Source of the DNA: Caldilineaceae bacterium SB0661_bin_34
Lineage (GTDB): Bacteria > Chloroflexota > Anaerolineae > Caldilineales > Caldilineaceae
NCBI GenBank assembly: GCA_009841145.1
Contig: VXMJ01000047.1
Span: forward strand, 1-33,524
Length of the DNA stretch: 33,524 nucleotides
Reading direction: 5' to 3'
The notes beneath the pieces are model-generated. The model searched no databases and was not told the DNA's origin. It worked only from the letters and a program-made list of their open reading frames with translations. Below, in pieces: positions 23,665-32,707 of this stretch; position 1 is the stretch's first letter; each line of letters begins with the position of its first letter. The position numbers and the translations under genes were made by a program.

Positions 23665-25545
23665 TCAGGCAACGCCGCAGGGAATCCAGACTTCCATGGC
23701 TCCGGGACCCCGATTGGCCCAGGCATAGTACGGAACCGCCACCAAGGTGCGTTCCCGGCTCGATTCAGGCAGGGGCCAGGTTTGATACAGGGAATCGGAC
23801 CAAGTCTCCGGCTCGGCAGCCCAGCCGCGGGCCGTGACCTTGTGGACACCATCCAGCAGACTGGCCTCAAACATGTCATCCAGCGGAGCTTGGGGATCGA
23901 TGCACAGGTCCCCCGACCGTTCCATGCCTTCGTTGTCCACCGCCTCGAGGCAGTACACCAGCGGCCCCCGTTCAATAACCACTGCACCGCGGGCGGCATC
24001 GACGCGGGGATTGGCCACGGTCAGGCGGGGCGACATGTCGAGCTGCAGGGTGAGCCGATCGCCGGCCTGCCACACACGCCGAAGGACGCGGTATCCCGTC
24101 CTGCCCTCCGACGACCCGGCTTCGTCCCAGTTCCCGTCCACGCGAGCCCGGCCGCGCGACCACCCAGGCTCGCGCAAGCCGATATCGAACTCGTCCCCCG
24201 ACGCCTCCAACACCGTGACCACAATCTCCCCGTCGTGGGGGTATCCGGTCTCCACCCGCAGGCGGCAGCGGCCGAAATCCCCGGCACATGTGAACTCGCC
24301 GTCCACGTACTGATGCAGTTGCACCCCTCGGCTGTTGGTGGTCAGGCCGTAGTGGGCAATCAGTTCCACCAACCGCATCAGGTTGGGAGGACAGCAGGCG
24401 CATTCGTACCAGGAAGGCCGCTCGATGCCACCGGGACTGGACAGCGGGTTCTCATAGAAGTAACGGGACCCGTCCAGGGACACGCCGGACAGGACACTGT
24501 TGTACAGCGAACGCTCCAGCATGTCCGCATACTTCGACTCGCCGGTGGCCAGGAGCAGACGCCAGTTCCACATCACGTTGGCGATCGCGGCACAGGTCTC
24601 GCAGTACGTGGTGTCGTTGGGCAGTTCATAGGCCTCTCCGAACGCTTCGCCGAAGTGGCGCGCGCCGGCACCGCCGGTCACATGCAGTTTGCGGGTCGCC
24701 AGGTCCCGCCAAAGCCGGTCCAGGGCTGCCCAAAGGCCCTCGTTCCCGGTCTCCAGATATATGTCCGTCATGCCCGAGGTCAGGTAGAGCTGCCGGACGG
24801 CATGCCCTTCCAGCTCCTCCGCGTCGTACACCGACACCCGGTCCTGGTAGTACCCGTCGCTGAACATCTTGGGGCCAATCAGCGAGCCCTGGCCGCGGCG
24901 TCCCAGGAAGAACAGGGCCAGTTGGGCATAGCGGGTCTCGCAGGTCTCGCGGGCCAGTTCGACCAGGGCCAGTTCGATCTCCGGGTGTCCCGGCGGGCCG
25001 TCGTGACGGCCGGGTCCGAACTCCCGATCGATGAGATCCGCAAACTTGATGGCGATGTCGAGCAGGCTCCGGTCTCCGGTGCCCCGGTGGTAGGCAATCG
25101 CCGCCTCGAACAGGTGGCCGGCGCAGTAGAGTTCGTGCCCGTGCGCCAGCTCGAGCCACTTCAGGTCGGGCTTCAACACCTGGTAGTAGGAATTCAGGTA
25201 CCCGTCGGGCTCCTGGGTCCGGGCCAACAGCCCGATGGCATATTCAGCCTTGGCCTGCAAACCCGCGTCGGGTTCGTTGGCCAGGGCACAGCCCACGGCC
25301 TCGAGCCACTTGTAGATGTCCGAGTCCAAGAACAGGGGCTCGCGGTAGGAGCCCTCGCCCTCGCCAATCGCCAGCTTCAGGTTGTTGAAGTTGCCCGAGG
25401 CCTCAAGCTTCTCGAAGGCATGGTTCAGACTCGACTTGCGATTGACGGACTGTCTCTGCGACCAGAATCCGCCGACCACCTTGGCGTCCGTCAACGCCAA
25501 CGTGCGGTATTCCGTGAACTCGCTGGCCGATGTATCTACGTGCAC
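23665..25545 (-). CDS. GH127 family glycoside hydrolase (beta-L-arabinofuranosidase, former DUF1680)
   Basis: A 626-residue enzyme with an (alpha/alpha)6 barrel and C-terminal beta domains. The diagnostic zinc/cysteine site of GH127 is present: Glu316 and Cys318 in YCETCAA, and Cys384-Cys385 in ECACCPPN, matching E338, C340, C417 and C418 of the Bifidobacterium enzyme HypBA1, in which a cysteine is the nucleophile. No signal peptide is seen, so it probably acts on imported oligosaccharides. The start is GTG 25545, six bases after a GGGGG stretch. It lies between the semialdehyde dehydrogenase and aldolase genes and so would feed released L-arabinose, or a related sugar, into the following steps. 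Confidence 0.88.
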   Translation of the reverse strand: MHVDTSASEFTEYRTLALTDAKVVGGFWSQRQSVNRKSSLNHAFEKLEASGNFNNLKLAIGEGEGSYREPLFLDSDIYKWLEAVGCALANEPDAGLQAKAEYAIGLLARTQEPDGYLNSYYQVLKPDLKWLELAHGHELYCAGHLFEAAIAYHRGTGDRSLLDIAIKFADLIDREFGPGRHDGPPGHPEIELALVELARETCETRYAQLALFFLGRRGQGSLIGPKMFSDGYYQDRVSVYDAEELEGHAVRQLYLTSGMTDIYLETGNEGLWAALDRLWRDLATRKLHVTGGAGARHFGEAFGEAYELPNDTTYCETCAAIANVMWNWRLLLATGESKYADMLERSLYNSVLSGVSLDGSRYFYENPLSSPGGIERPSWYECACCPPNLMRLVELIAHYGLTTNSRGVQLHQYVDGEFTCAGDFGRCRLRVETGYPHDGEIVVTVLEASGDEFDIGLREPGWSRGRARVDGNWDEAGSSEGRTGYRVLRRVWQAGDRLTLQLDMSPRLTVANPRVDAARGAVVIERGPLVYCLEAVDNEGMERSGDLCIDPQAPLDDMFEASLLDGVHKVTARGWAAEPETWSDSLYQTWPLPESSRERTLVAVPYYAWANRGPGAMEVWIPCGVA

Positions 25546-25652
25546 AGGATGCCCCCGTCAATATGTTGGTGAATTGCCCTTGGCCGACACGCGGGCCGGT
25601 TTCTTCAGTTCCTTGCGCGAAGCTATCTTTGCCCGATAAGCACGCAACCCGT

Positions 25653-27227
25653 TCAGTCCCTGGTCCACTGGCCGTCAACCAACCGCCACATGCCGGTTGG
25701 ATTCCCGTCCCGAAGTTCCGGCGGCAGCCGATGGGGTCTCACTTCGTCGTAGCAGTGGAGCGCGGCGAACCGGGACAGGGAAGCCGGAATGCCAACCGCC
25801 GTGAAGCCCGGATGCCCCGTGGCCGGGAAGGGACCACCATGGTTCATCGAGGGCACGACCGCCACACCGGTCGGCATCTTGTCATTCAGCAGACGTCCCA
25901 CGCGCGATCGCAGTTCGGCAGCCACCGTATCGTAGGCTTCGTCGTCCTCGCCGTCGCCGTGGCTGTAGATGCAACCGGTCAGGTTGCCTTCCATGGATCC
26001 GGCAATGGCGGCCATCTGATCCTGGTCGTCGGCCAGAACCAGCAGGCTTACGGTGCCAAAGGCCTCCGTCTGCATCACATCCGGATCCTGCAGGAACTCC
26101 GCGCCCGAGACGGTCAACAGCGTGTTCTCAAAGGCGTATCCCTGCACTTCGGCCTGACTGCCGCCGGTCACCAGTTCGGCCCCGGCATCGGTCAGGGTGG
26201 CCACGGACGCGGCAATGTCGCCCGGTCCCCCGGCACCCAGCAGTACCTGGGGCGCGCCCTCGTCGAACAGTCTGGAAGCCTCCCTGATGAACTCCCGGCC
26301 CGTCTCATCGTCCTGGAGAATGACCAGACCGGGATTGGTGCAGAACTGGCCGGCTCCCATGGCGCACGAAGTGTAGAACTCCGCCGCCAGTTCCGCACCC
26401 CGCTCGCGCAGGGCCCCCGGCAGGAGGAAGACCGGATTGACGCTGGACATTTCCAGGTAGATGGGCTTGCCGGCCTGGTCCGCAGCCGCCTTGAGTTGCA
26501 GGCCCGCGGCCTTGCTGCCGGTAAAGCCCGTGGCGCCGATGTCCGGATGCGAGACCAACAGGGCCCCGACGTCGCGCGGGGTTCGGTACAGGAGCTGCAC
26601 CATGGCGGACGGCAGACCCAGGGCCTGCAGGATCTTCAGGGCGATGTCCGCGATCAGCCGGGTGGTACCGGGGTGTCCGGTGTTGGCCTTGGCAATCACC
26701 GGATTGCCGGCCGCGATCGCCGCGGCGAAGTCGCCGCCGGAGGCGGAATTGAAGGCAAACGGGAAGTTGTTGGGGCCGAATACCACCACCGGTGCATCCA
26801 ACGGACCCAGAATCGACCGAATGTTCGACCCGGTGTCAATCGTTGCGCGCCGCCATGAACCGTCCCGTGCCGCGGCCGCGGCCTGCCTCAATTGATCCGT
26901 GGTGCGGGGCAGCTCAATCGAATTGAGCCGCGGTTCCGCCGGCAGGCCGGTTTCGGCATGGGCCATCTCCACCAGCGGTCCGGACTGTTCCTCCATGCCA
27001 TCCGCCAGGGCATCGAGGAAGTCGGCTATCCGGCCGACCGGGATGTTGCGCAGTTCCCGCGCCGCGGCCTTGCCGGCCGCGATGGCATCCTCCACGTCCC
27101 ATCGGCCGGTAACCGGAAACACCTGGGGCAGAAGCTGCCGGGTGGAGGGATTTTCGTTCTGCAGGGTACCTTGTGGGTCGCGCGGGGCGCGCCATTCGCC
27201 GGCAATCAGGACAGGTTCAACAGTCAT
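25653..27227 (-). CDS. Aldehyde dehydrogenase, alpha-ketoglutarate semialdehyde (2,5-dioxovalerate) type
   Basis: A 524-residue NAD(P)-dependent dehydrogenase. Catalytic Cys296 (GQFCTNPG), Glu259 (YLEMSSVNP), Asn154 (GPNNFPF) and Lys180 are in place, with FTGS at 235-238 for the cofactor. The variant motifs 'GPNNFPFAFN' and 'QFCTNPGL' are those of 2,5-dioxovalerate dehydrogenases, the last step of the Weimberg-type pentose and hexarate pathways yielding 2-oxoglutarate. ATG 27227 has GGAG ten bases upstream. It is followed after 107 bases by the GH127 gene. An aldolase and a semialdehyde dehydrogenase in one cluster would allow either the Dahms or the Weimberg outcome. Confidence 0.88.
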   Translation of the reverse strand: MTVEPVLIAGEWRAPRDPQGTLQNENPSTRQLLPQVFPVTGRWDVEDAIAAGKAAARELRNIPVGRIADFLDALADGMEEQSGPLVEMAHAETGLPAEPRLNSIELPRTTDQLRQAAAAARDGSWRRATIDTGSNIRSILGPLDAPVVVFGPNNFPFAFNSASGGDFAAAIAAGNPVIAKANTGHPGTTRLIADIALKILQALGLPSAMVQLLYRTPRDVGALLVSHPDIGATGFTGSKAAGLQLKAAADQAGKPIYLEMSSVNPVFLLPGALRERGAELAAEFYTSCAMGAGQFCTNPGLVILQDDETGREFIREASRLFDEGAPQVLLGAGGPGDIAASVATLTDAGAELVTGGSQAEVQGYAFENTLLTVSGAEFLQDPDVMQTEAFGTVSLLVLADDQDQMAAIAGSMEGNLTGCIYSHGDGEDDEAYDTVAAELRSRVGRLLNDKMPTGVAVVPSMNHGGPFPATGHPGFTAVGIPASLSRFAALHCYDEVRPHRLPPELRDGNPTGMWRLVDGQWTRD

Positions 27228-27311
27228 CGCCGGTTGGCTCCTTGCACTTGCAGGTTGCAGTCGTACCCGTTCCCCTGCCGGTGGCCATGAGGCCTGCCGC
27301 CCGGTTCCGGG

Positions 27312-27566
27312 TCAAATCCGCCTCAGGGTGCGGTACACAATCTTGACAAATCCGAGCACTTCGACGCCCAGAGTGATGAGATCACCGGCCTTGAGCGGTG
27401 CACCTTCGCCGCCTTCCTGTTCTGCTTCGGCCTTGACCTCGCCTGCGTACCAGGCCAGCAGGGCACCGAGCAGGGCTCCCGCGCCAATGCCGGCCAACAG
27501 GCGCAGGCGGCCCTGGGAGTCCCTGGCCCGTTCCTCCGCCAGTTCAGTGGGATCGGAATCGCTCAT
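27312..27566 (-). CDS. Small hypothetical membrane protein
   Basis: 84 residues: a charged N terminus, one glycine/alanine-rich membrane helix (about 22-41), a Glu-rich middle and a second hydrophobic stretch (about 60-78) ending in 'YRTLRRI'. No family is recognised. The ATG at 27566 directly abuts the stop codon of the upstream gene (TGA-ATG), which argues for real, coupled translation. Together they look like a two-gene unit of unknown envelope function. Confidence 0.6.
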   Translation of the reverse strand: MSDSDPTELAEERARDSQGRLRLLAGIGAGALLGALLAWYAGEVKAEAEQEGGEGAPLKAGDLITLGVEVLGFVKIVYRTLRRI

Positions 27567-27854
27567 TCAACGCTTGGGGAATAGGGAGGCCACCACGCGG
27601 CGGGCCCGTGCCGCCTCGGCCTCGGCCTGAACAACCGGTTCCACAATCCGCCTACCGGCCTTGTCCACGAACTCGGCTGCGGTGTTGACATGGCGTCCAC
27701 CGGCCGCCAACCCCTGTTCACTCCATGTGCCGGTCAGTTTCACCAACTGCTTGGTGTAGTGCAGGGCCGCCAGCATCAGACCGAAGGTGATGAGCAGGTT
27801 GACGGCGATCACAATCAGCGCGATGACGCCGGCAATCGCCAAGAAAAAGTCCAC
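27567..27854 (-). CDS. Small hypothetical membrane protein (DUF948-like layout)
   Basis: 95 residues: one long N-terminal membrane helix (about 4-32) followed by a hydrophilic helical tail rich in Ala, Glu and Arg. The arrangement resembles DUF948-type proteins, but I cannot confirm the family. The start is GTG 27854, without a clear ribosome binding site. It is tightly coupled to the downstream small gene. Confidence 0.6.
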   Translation of the reverse strand: MDFFLAIAGVIALIVIAVNLLITFGLMLAALHYTKQLVKLTGTWSEQGLAAGGRHVNTAAEFVDKAGRRIVEPVVQAEAEAARARRVVASLFPKR

Positions 27855-27987
27855 GGGGGATGAGGCAGTCGGAAAGGCAAGAACAGGATTCTAGCACCGC
27901 GACCCCGGACCAGCCGTGGGAAACCGGGTCGGGTCATTGCCGGCATACCGTAGAGGGGCGATGGTGTCGCGACAGAAGCCGTTCCGC

Positions 27988-28279
27988 CTACTTGCCAGGC
28001 TCCGTGCGGCTGTTTTGCCGCAGGCGGGGGAGCCTTCCCACGGCCTGATCCCGCATCAAGTCGGCGATCGCGGGGAAGCAGTCGGAGGCCGCGCCGTCCA
28101 ATTGCTGCGCGAACCGTGCCGCCTCGTCGTCGCTCCAGAATTCAGCAACAAACTGCACGAGGATCCTCTTTTCGCCCCGTGCTTCGCCGAGTTTCAAGCC
28201 CCGTGCCTCGCCTTCCTTTTCCTTGGCCGCAATGATGTTGCCGAATGTGTTCATGATCACCTCCGCCTCTTCAATGTAG
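27988..28279. repeat. Diverged direct repeat, copy A (partner at 28406-28685)
   Basis: 292 bases corresponding to 280 bases at 28406-28685, estimated by eye at roughly 85% identity. The length difference is one 12-base in-frame insertion in copy A. The repeat begins at the stop codons and weak similarity may extend beyond them. Confidence 0.85.
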
Positions 28280-28296
28280 GAAGTGCTGCGCAACAT
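27988..28296 (-). pseudogene. Duplicated 3' fragment of the adjacent Rpn-family gene
   Basis: The 102-residue frame is a diverged copy of the last ~95 residues of the neighbouring gene at 28406-29443. The two stop codons are exactly 418 bases apart, and similarity runs from the stop through the 'YIEEAEVIMNTFGNIIAAKEKEGEARG' region, ending near 28279. The copy carries an in-frame 12-base insertion (GLKL) inside the EARG repeat. The nuclease domain is absent. It keeps an open frame and its own ATG, so a small product is conceivable, but a remnant of a tandem duplication or partial deletion is likelier. Confidence 0.75.
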
Positions 28297-28405
28297 ACCA
28301 AGCGGCTATGGAAAGTCACCAAATGGAACGCCGAATCCGCCACATGGCCGACTGGACAGGACCTGGCCGGAAGAGGTGCAGGGCTTCTGACCCGGATCGG
28401 ACCCT

Positions 28406-28685
28406 CTACTTGTCGGGACCGGCACGGCCGTTTTCCCGCAGGCGGGGGAGCTGTCCTCCGGCCTGGTTTCGCATCAGGTCGGCGATCGTGGGGAATTGGC
28501 TGGGGTCCGCACTGTCCAGTTGCTGCGCGAACCGGGCCGCCTCGTCGTCGCCCCAGAATTCAGCAACGAACTGCACGAGGATCCTCTTTTCGCCCCGTGC
28601 TTCGCCCCGTGCCTCACCTTCCTTTTCCTTGGCCGCAATGATGTTGCCGAATGTGTTCATGACTATCTCCGCCTCTTCAATGTAG
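28406..28685. repeat. Diverged direct repeat, copy B
   Basis: Partner of 27988-28279; forms the 3' end of the intact Rpn-family gene. Confidence 0.85.
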
Positions 28686-29443
28686 ATGATTTTACGCAAC
28701 TCGCGGCGCAGGTCGGGTTGGTCCCGGAGCAGGTCGTCGAACGCCGCCTTGAACCAGGCCCCGTAGGCCTCGCGCAGGGTTGCGGACAACCGCAGGACCC
28801 CGGGGATGATCCATTCCCGCAGCAACGGCAGAATCTGCTCCGCGGCCTCGTTCGCACCCCGCCGGATGGCGGCCTGGATGCGCGCCAGGGCGACAATGCC
28901 GGTCACCAGGCTCTGCGGAGGGAGCGGATAGTCGGCGACCGGAAACACAGGCACCGCATAGTCGTGAATGTCCAGGAGGGGACCCGCCCGAAAGCCGTAG
29001 CCGTGGGAACCGGGCCTGGATTGCACGGGCTGTCGCCAAGAGCCGAAGTGCCGCAGGCCGGTGCTGATCACCAAGCCGAACACCTCCAATCCCGGTTGGC
29101 GTTGCAGCAGCCCGTCGGCGTACCCGAACATGCGTCGGGTCATGCGGGAGTCGCGACGCGACTGGAACTCCAGGTGCAGGAGGACGCGGTTCCCGTCTTC
29201 GCCTTTGCGCGCCAGAGTCCAGACGATGTCCCGATGCGCCTCCTCGTGGTGCGGCGGACTGGTCGCGTCGGCGGTCACGGTGGAGGCGCTGACCAGTTCC
29301 AGGGGTTCGAAGCCCTGCAGATCGGGGAACAGATCGGCGGCATGGAAGTCGAGTAGGTCCCGCACCACGTCCCTTTCGGCGAAGAGAGACTTCAGTGTCC
29401 GGTCGTAGGAAAATGGATTCCCTGTCGATTGGGGTGGGGACAA
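28406..29443 (-). CDS. Rpn-family recombination-promoting nuclease / transposase_31-like protein
   Basis: A 345-residue PD-(D/E)XK protein. The N-terminal 'SYDRTLKSLFAERDVVRDLL' with Asp14, then Asp72 (RDIVWTL) and Glu92-x-Gln94 (LHLEFQSRRD) form the expected active site, and 'RRMFGYADGL' follows. The C terminus has the 'NIIAAKEKEGEARGEARG' repeat stretch common in these genes. Members cut DNA and promote RecA-independent recombination, and often occur in many paralogous copies. The start is TTG 29443, with GGGAGG six to seven bases upstream. A partial copy of its 3' end lies just downstream (27988-28296). Confidence 0.82.
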   Translation of the reverse strand: MSPPQSTGNPFSYDRTLKSLFAERDVVRDLLDFHAADLFPDLQGFEPLELVSASTVTADATSPPHHEEAHRDIVWTLARKGEDGNRVLLHLEFQSRRDSRMTRRMFGYADGLLQRQPGLEVFGLVISTGLRHFGSWRQPVQSRPGSHGYGFRAGPLLDIHDYAVPVFPVADYPLPPQSLVTGIVALARIQAAIRRGANEAAEQILPLLREWIIPGVLRLSATLREAYGAWFKAAFDDLLRDQPDLRRELRKIIYIEEAEIVMNTFGNIIAAKEKEGEARGEARGEKRILVQFVAEFWGDDEAARFAQQLDSADPSQFPTIADLMRNQAGGQLPRLRENGRAGPDK

Positions 29444-29803
29444 TGCGAACCTCCCGCTGTGGCGGCAGCTGTTCCAACAGTCCTGAACGCACTCAAGCCC
29501 GGTGGTGCATCAGTTTGAAGGACAGTACGCCACCCGACGAAAAGCGAAGTTGGCAGATGCCTATTTTCCTGCCGACCAGCGACATGCACAGCAATCGCGA
29601 GCCGCCCGGTGGCGGTACATCGGCACTGGGGACCGTGGTGTCTGTCCGATCAAGGATCCGCTTGCAGTCCTTCGGTTCCGGGGCCACCAGGCACTTCCAG
29701 AAGGTGGGCCCTGTTCACGGCCCATCACACTTTCCGCTTGCCGAAGGCAAGCCGTCGGGCAGGCAAGGATCTGCCTGCCCGGCAGCAGCGATCACGGGAA
29801 GTC
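29444..29803. other. 360-base spacer between clpC and the Rpn-family gene
   Basis: No convincing gene. The part next to clpC holds the hairpins listed separately. The rest contains the Rpn gene's ribosome binding site and no clear promoter. Confidence 0.6.
29737..29783 (-). terminator. Tandem hairpins after clpC
   Basis: The larger stem, 29754-29765 against 29772-29783 (core GGGCAGGCA/TGCCTGCCC), starts about 20 bases after the clpC stop. A perfect CTTGCC-GAA-GGCAAG hairpin lies beyond it at 29737-29751. A T-run is lacking, so termination may be weak or Rho-assisted. Confidence 0.55.
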
Positions 29804-32290
29804 CTACACCTGTTCCGCGCCTGCGGCCGCCGCAAACAGTTCAACCGCATCCGCCTTCTGCGCCTCGAAACGCAGCTTGTAGTTGCCCTCGGCCTCGGGA
29901 TCGTGGTCGATCACGACATGGTCCCCGGCACTGAACATACCCGTCAGCAGGCCCTTGCTCAACTCGTTTTCGACCGACTTCTGGAGCACGCGGCGCAGCG
30001 GTCGCGCCCCGTAGGCGGGGTCGAAGCCAATTTCGGCCAGATACCCCACGGCAGCCTCCGTCAGTTCCGCCGACAGGCCGATCTCGTTGGCCCGGTGAAC
30101 CAGGTCGGACATGAGGATGTGCACGATCTGCTTGATGTCGTCCATGTCCAGGCCGCGGAAGACGATGACTTCGTCGATCCGGTTCAGGAACTCCGGCTGG
30201 AACATGCGCTTCAGCTGGCTGCTGTACTCGCCCTTGACCTCTTCCTCGTTGAGCACCGGCGTGGCAAACCCCACCTTGCCCTTGCTGATCACGTCCGCAC
30301 CCAGGTTGCTGGTCATAATGATGATCGAACTGCGGAAGTCCACGCGGCGGCCCTGGCCGTCCGTCAGGTGGCCGTCGTCCATGATTTGCAGCAGGCTGTT
30401 CCACACGTCCGGGTGGGCCTTCTCGATTTCATCGAAGAGGATGGTGCGGTAGGGGCGGCGGCGAACCTGCTCGGTCAGCTGTCCGGCCTGGTCGTAGCCG
30501 ACGTATCCGGGCGGGGCGCCGAACAGGCGGCTGATGGAGTGCCGCTCCGTGTACTCGCTCATGTCCACGCGGATCAGGGCGTCCTCGTCGTCGAACATCT
30601 GCACTGCCAGTTCGCGGGCCAGTTCGGACTTGCCAACGCCGGTCGGTCCCAGGAACAGGAACACGCCGATGGGCCGGCGCGGGTCGTTGAGGCCGCTGCG
30701 CGCCCGGCGCAGGGAGTCGGCCACGGCCCCGATCGCCTCTTCCTGGCCGACGATCCGCTTGCGAATCTCGGCTTCCAGGTTCAGCAGCCGTTCCGTCTCG
30801 CTTTCCATCAGGTTGCGCACCGGAATCCCGGTCCAGGCCTGGACCACCTCGGCGATGTCGGATTCCTCCACCACCTCGTCCAGTTCGGCTTCCTTGCGCC
30901 AGGCCGCGTAGCGTTCGTTGTAGTCCGCCTCGAGGCGTGAACGCGCAATCTTGTGATCCGCGGCCGCTTCGTAGTTGCGTTCGCTCCAGGCCTTTTCCTC
31001 CAAGTTCAGGAGTTTGTCAATGTCCGCCTTGGCCTTCTTGAGTTCGTTGGGCTGCAGGTGCAGGGCCACCCGCAGCTTGGCTGCCGCCTCGTCGATCAGG
31101 TCGATGGCCTTGTCCGGCAACTGGCGATCCTGGATGTAGCGCTGGCTCAGCTTCACCGCCGCCTCAAGCGAGTCGTCCGTGTACTGTATGCCGTGATGAT
31201 CGGCATACCGGTCGCGCACGCCGTGCAGAATCTCCACGGCTTCCTCGTAGTTGGGTTCGTCCACGAACACGGAGGCGAACCGGCGCTCCAGGGCACTGTC
31301 CTTCTCAATGTTCTCCCGGTACTCGTCCAGGGTGGTGGCACCGATGAACTGGAGTTCACCGCGCGCCAAGGGTGGCTTCAGCATGTTGCTGGCGTCCAGC
31401 GAGCCGGCCGCATTGCCTGCGCCCACCACCGTGTGCAATTCGTCGATGAACAGGATGATTTCACCCTTGCTTTCAATGACCTCGTCCAGGGAGCCCTTCA
31501 GCCGCTCCTCGAACTCACCGCGGAAGCGCGTGCCGGCCACCATGGAACCCAGATCCAGGGACATGACCCGCTTGTCGAGAAGTGGTTCGGGCACATCGCG
31601 GTTCACAATGGCCTGGGCCAACCCCTCCACAATGGCGGTCTTGCCCACGCCGGCCTCGCCAATCAGCACCGGATTGTTCTTGGTCCGGCGCGAGAGGATT
31701 TGCAACACCCGCAGGATTTCCTGATCCCGTCCGATCACCGGATCGGTCTTGCCTTCCTCCGCCAGCTGGGTCAGGTCGGTGCTGTACTGGGAGAGAAACT
31801 TGAACTTGCTGCGGGGGACTGCCCCACTCTCAACGTCCGCCTCTTCGGCCTCCTGGGCCTCATCCAGGCGCGCCTTGCTGGCTCCGGCCCGGGTGAGGAT
31901 GGCGGCCGCCTCACTTTGGCCGACATGCACGATGGCCTGAAGGAAATGGGCCGTTGTGACCTCGCCGTCGCCGCCCAGCTCCTTGGCCTTGGTAAGCACC
32001 CTCTGGAGCTGCGGGGTCAACTGCAGCTGCAATTGACTGGCACCCCCGAAGGAGCCAAAGGTGCCCTTGGCCCGGCGTTCCAGCGAGATCTCGACCTCGT
32101 TGGCCAACTGCCGCGCGTCCAGTTCCATGCGTTTCAGCAGGCGCAGGGCCGACGTATCCGATTGTGAAAGAAGGGCCAACAGCAGATGCTCCGCATCCAC
32201 CTGCACATGCTTGTATCGCGGCAGCAGTTCAATCGCGGCCCGGGCCGCGTCCTGTGCGTTTTGGCTGAAGGCCTGGAAGTTCATGCTCAT
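29804..32290 (-). CDS. clpC: ATP-dependent Clp protease ATPase subunit ClpC
   Basis: An 828-residue Hsp100 unfoldase. It has two Clp_N repeats (1-145), a first AAA+ module with Walker A GEAGVGKT (211-218) and Walker B FIDE (281-284), a short middle domain (about 415-470), and a second AAA+ module with GPTGVGKS (548-555) and FDEIEK (619-624), followed by the D2-small domain. The middle domain is too short for the ClpB disaggregase, and a VGF loop at 673-675 is the type that docks onto ClpP. It unfolds regulatory and damaged proteins for degradation. ATG 32290 has AGGTAA seven bases upstream; Met3 is an alternative. No ctsR or mcsAB genes adjoin, and no CIRCE-like operator was seen. Confidence 0.93.
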   Translation of the reverse strand: MSMNFQAFSQNAQDAARAAIELLPRYKHVQVDAEHLLLALLSQSDTSALRLLKRMELDARQLANEVEISLERRAKGTFGSFGGASQLQLQLTPQLQRVLTKAKELGGDGEVTTAHFLQAIVHVGQSEAAAILTRAGASKARLDEAQEAEEADVESGAVPRSKFKFLSQYSTDLTQLAEEGKTDPVIGRDQEILRVLQILSRRTKNNPVLIGEAGVGKTAIVEGLAQAIVNRDVPEPLLDKRVMSLDLGSMVAGTRFRGEFEERLKGSLDEVIESKGEIILFIDELHTVVGAGNAAGSLDASNMLKPPLARGELQFIGATTLDEYRENIEKDSALERRFASVFVDEPNYEEAVEILHGVRDRYADHHGIQYTDDSLEAAVKLSQRYIQDRQLPDKAIDLIDEAAAKLRVALHLQPNELKKAKADIDKLLNLEEKAWSERNYEAAADHKIARSRLEADYNERYAAWRKEAELDEVVEESDIAEVVQAWTGIPVRNLMESETERLLNLEAEIRKRIVGQEEAIGAVADSLRRARSGLNDPRRPIGVFLFLGPTGVGKSELARELAVQMFDDEDALIRVDMSEYTERHSISRLFGAPPGYVGYDQAGQLTEQVRRRPYRTILFDEIEKAHPDVWNSLLQIMDDGHLTDGQGRRVDFRSSIIIMTSNLGADVISKGKVGFATPVLNEEEVKGEYSSQLKRMFQPEFLNRIDEVIVFRGLDMDDIKQIVHILMSDLVHRANEIGLSAELTEAAVGYLAEIGFDPAYGARPLRRVLQKSVENELSKGLLTGMFSAGDHVVIDHDPEAEGNYKLRFEAQKADAVELFAAAAGAEQV

Positions 32291-32556
32291 CTGAAGTTAC
32301 CTATGCGACTTGGCTCGTCTGGCTCTGTGTGTGGTGTCGGTAAAAATCTCGACGGACGTACTGCAACCCATTCCCTGTTCGGTGCAAAAAGCAAGTTCGC
32401 GGACCGAGTTGTCTGGCGTGACGGCACTTTAAGGAAATCTCCTTTGCCTGAACGGTGCAGTGTTTGTTTTTGGGGACACTTCCCTCTTTGGCCTGGCCGG
32501 CAACGTCCGCCTATCCGAAAGGCAAGGGGAGTGTATACAAGGGCCGCTGATGGCAA

Positions 32557-32615
32557 GGAGGGACAACCACGGCTCTAACCCAGTTCCAACATCATCCTTC
32601 GGGGGTTGTCCCTCC
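32557..32615. repeat. Palindrome with 12-bp perfect arms
   Basis: GGAGGGACAACC (32557-32568) and its exact complement (32604-32615) flank 35 bases. Arms of the GGGACAACC type resemble dispersed palindromic elements I recall from Chloroflexota and other environmental genomes, so it may be a REP- or MITE-like unit. No gene end lies beside it to make it a terminator. Confidence 0.75.
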
Positions 32616-32683
32616 ACTCCAAGCATCCGATTCCTTGACGTGCAGGGCACGCACATGCGGCACCTTGCAGCTACGGGCTTAAG

Positions 32684-32707
32684 GTCTCCAGGGCAGTCTC
32701 CAGGGCA
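32684..32707. repeat. Tandem 12-mer, two exact copies
   Basis: GTCTCCAGGGCA is repeated head to tail at 32684-32695 and 32696-32707, likely a replication-slippage product. Confidence 0.85.

Noticed and set aside
23782-25572. 596-codon plus-strand frame opposite the GH127 gene
   Set aside because: The GH127 catalytic motifs lie on the other strand; this is a shadow frame.
30953-32167. 404-codon plus-strand frame opposite clpC
   Set aside because: ClpC motifs are complete on the minus strand; no independent evidence for this frame.
32291-32480. CIRCE, CtsR or sigma32-type control site upstream of clpC
   Set aside because: No inverted repeat of the CIRCE type, no tandem CtsR heptads and no convincing heat-shock promoter could be found.
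32557-32615. Considered as a tmRNA, RNase P or riboswitch fragment
   Set aside because: There is only one stem with a long loop; no conserved core motifs, tag frame or tRNA-like ends were found.
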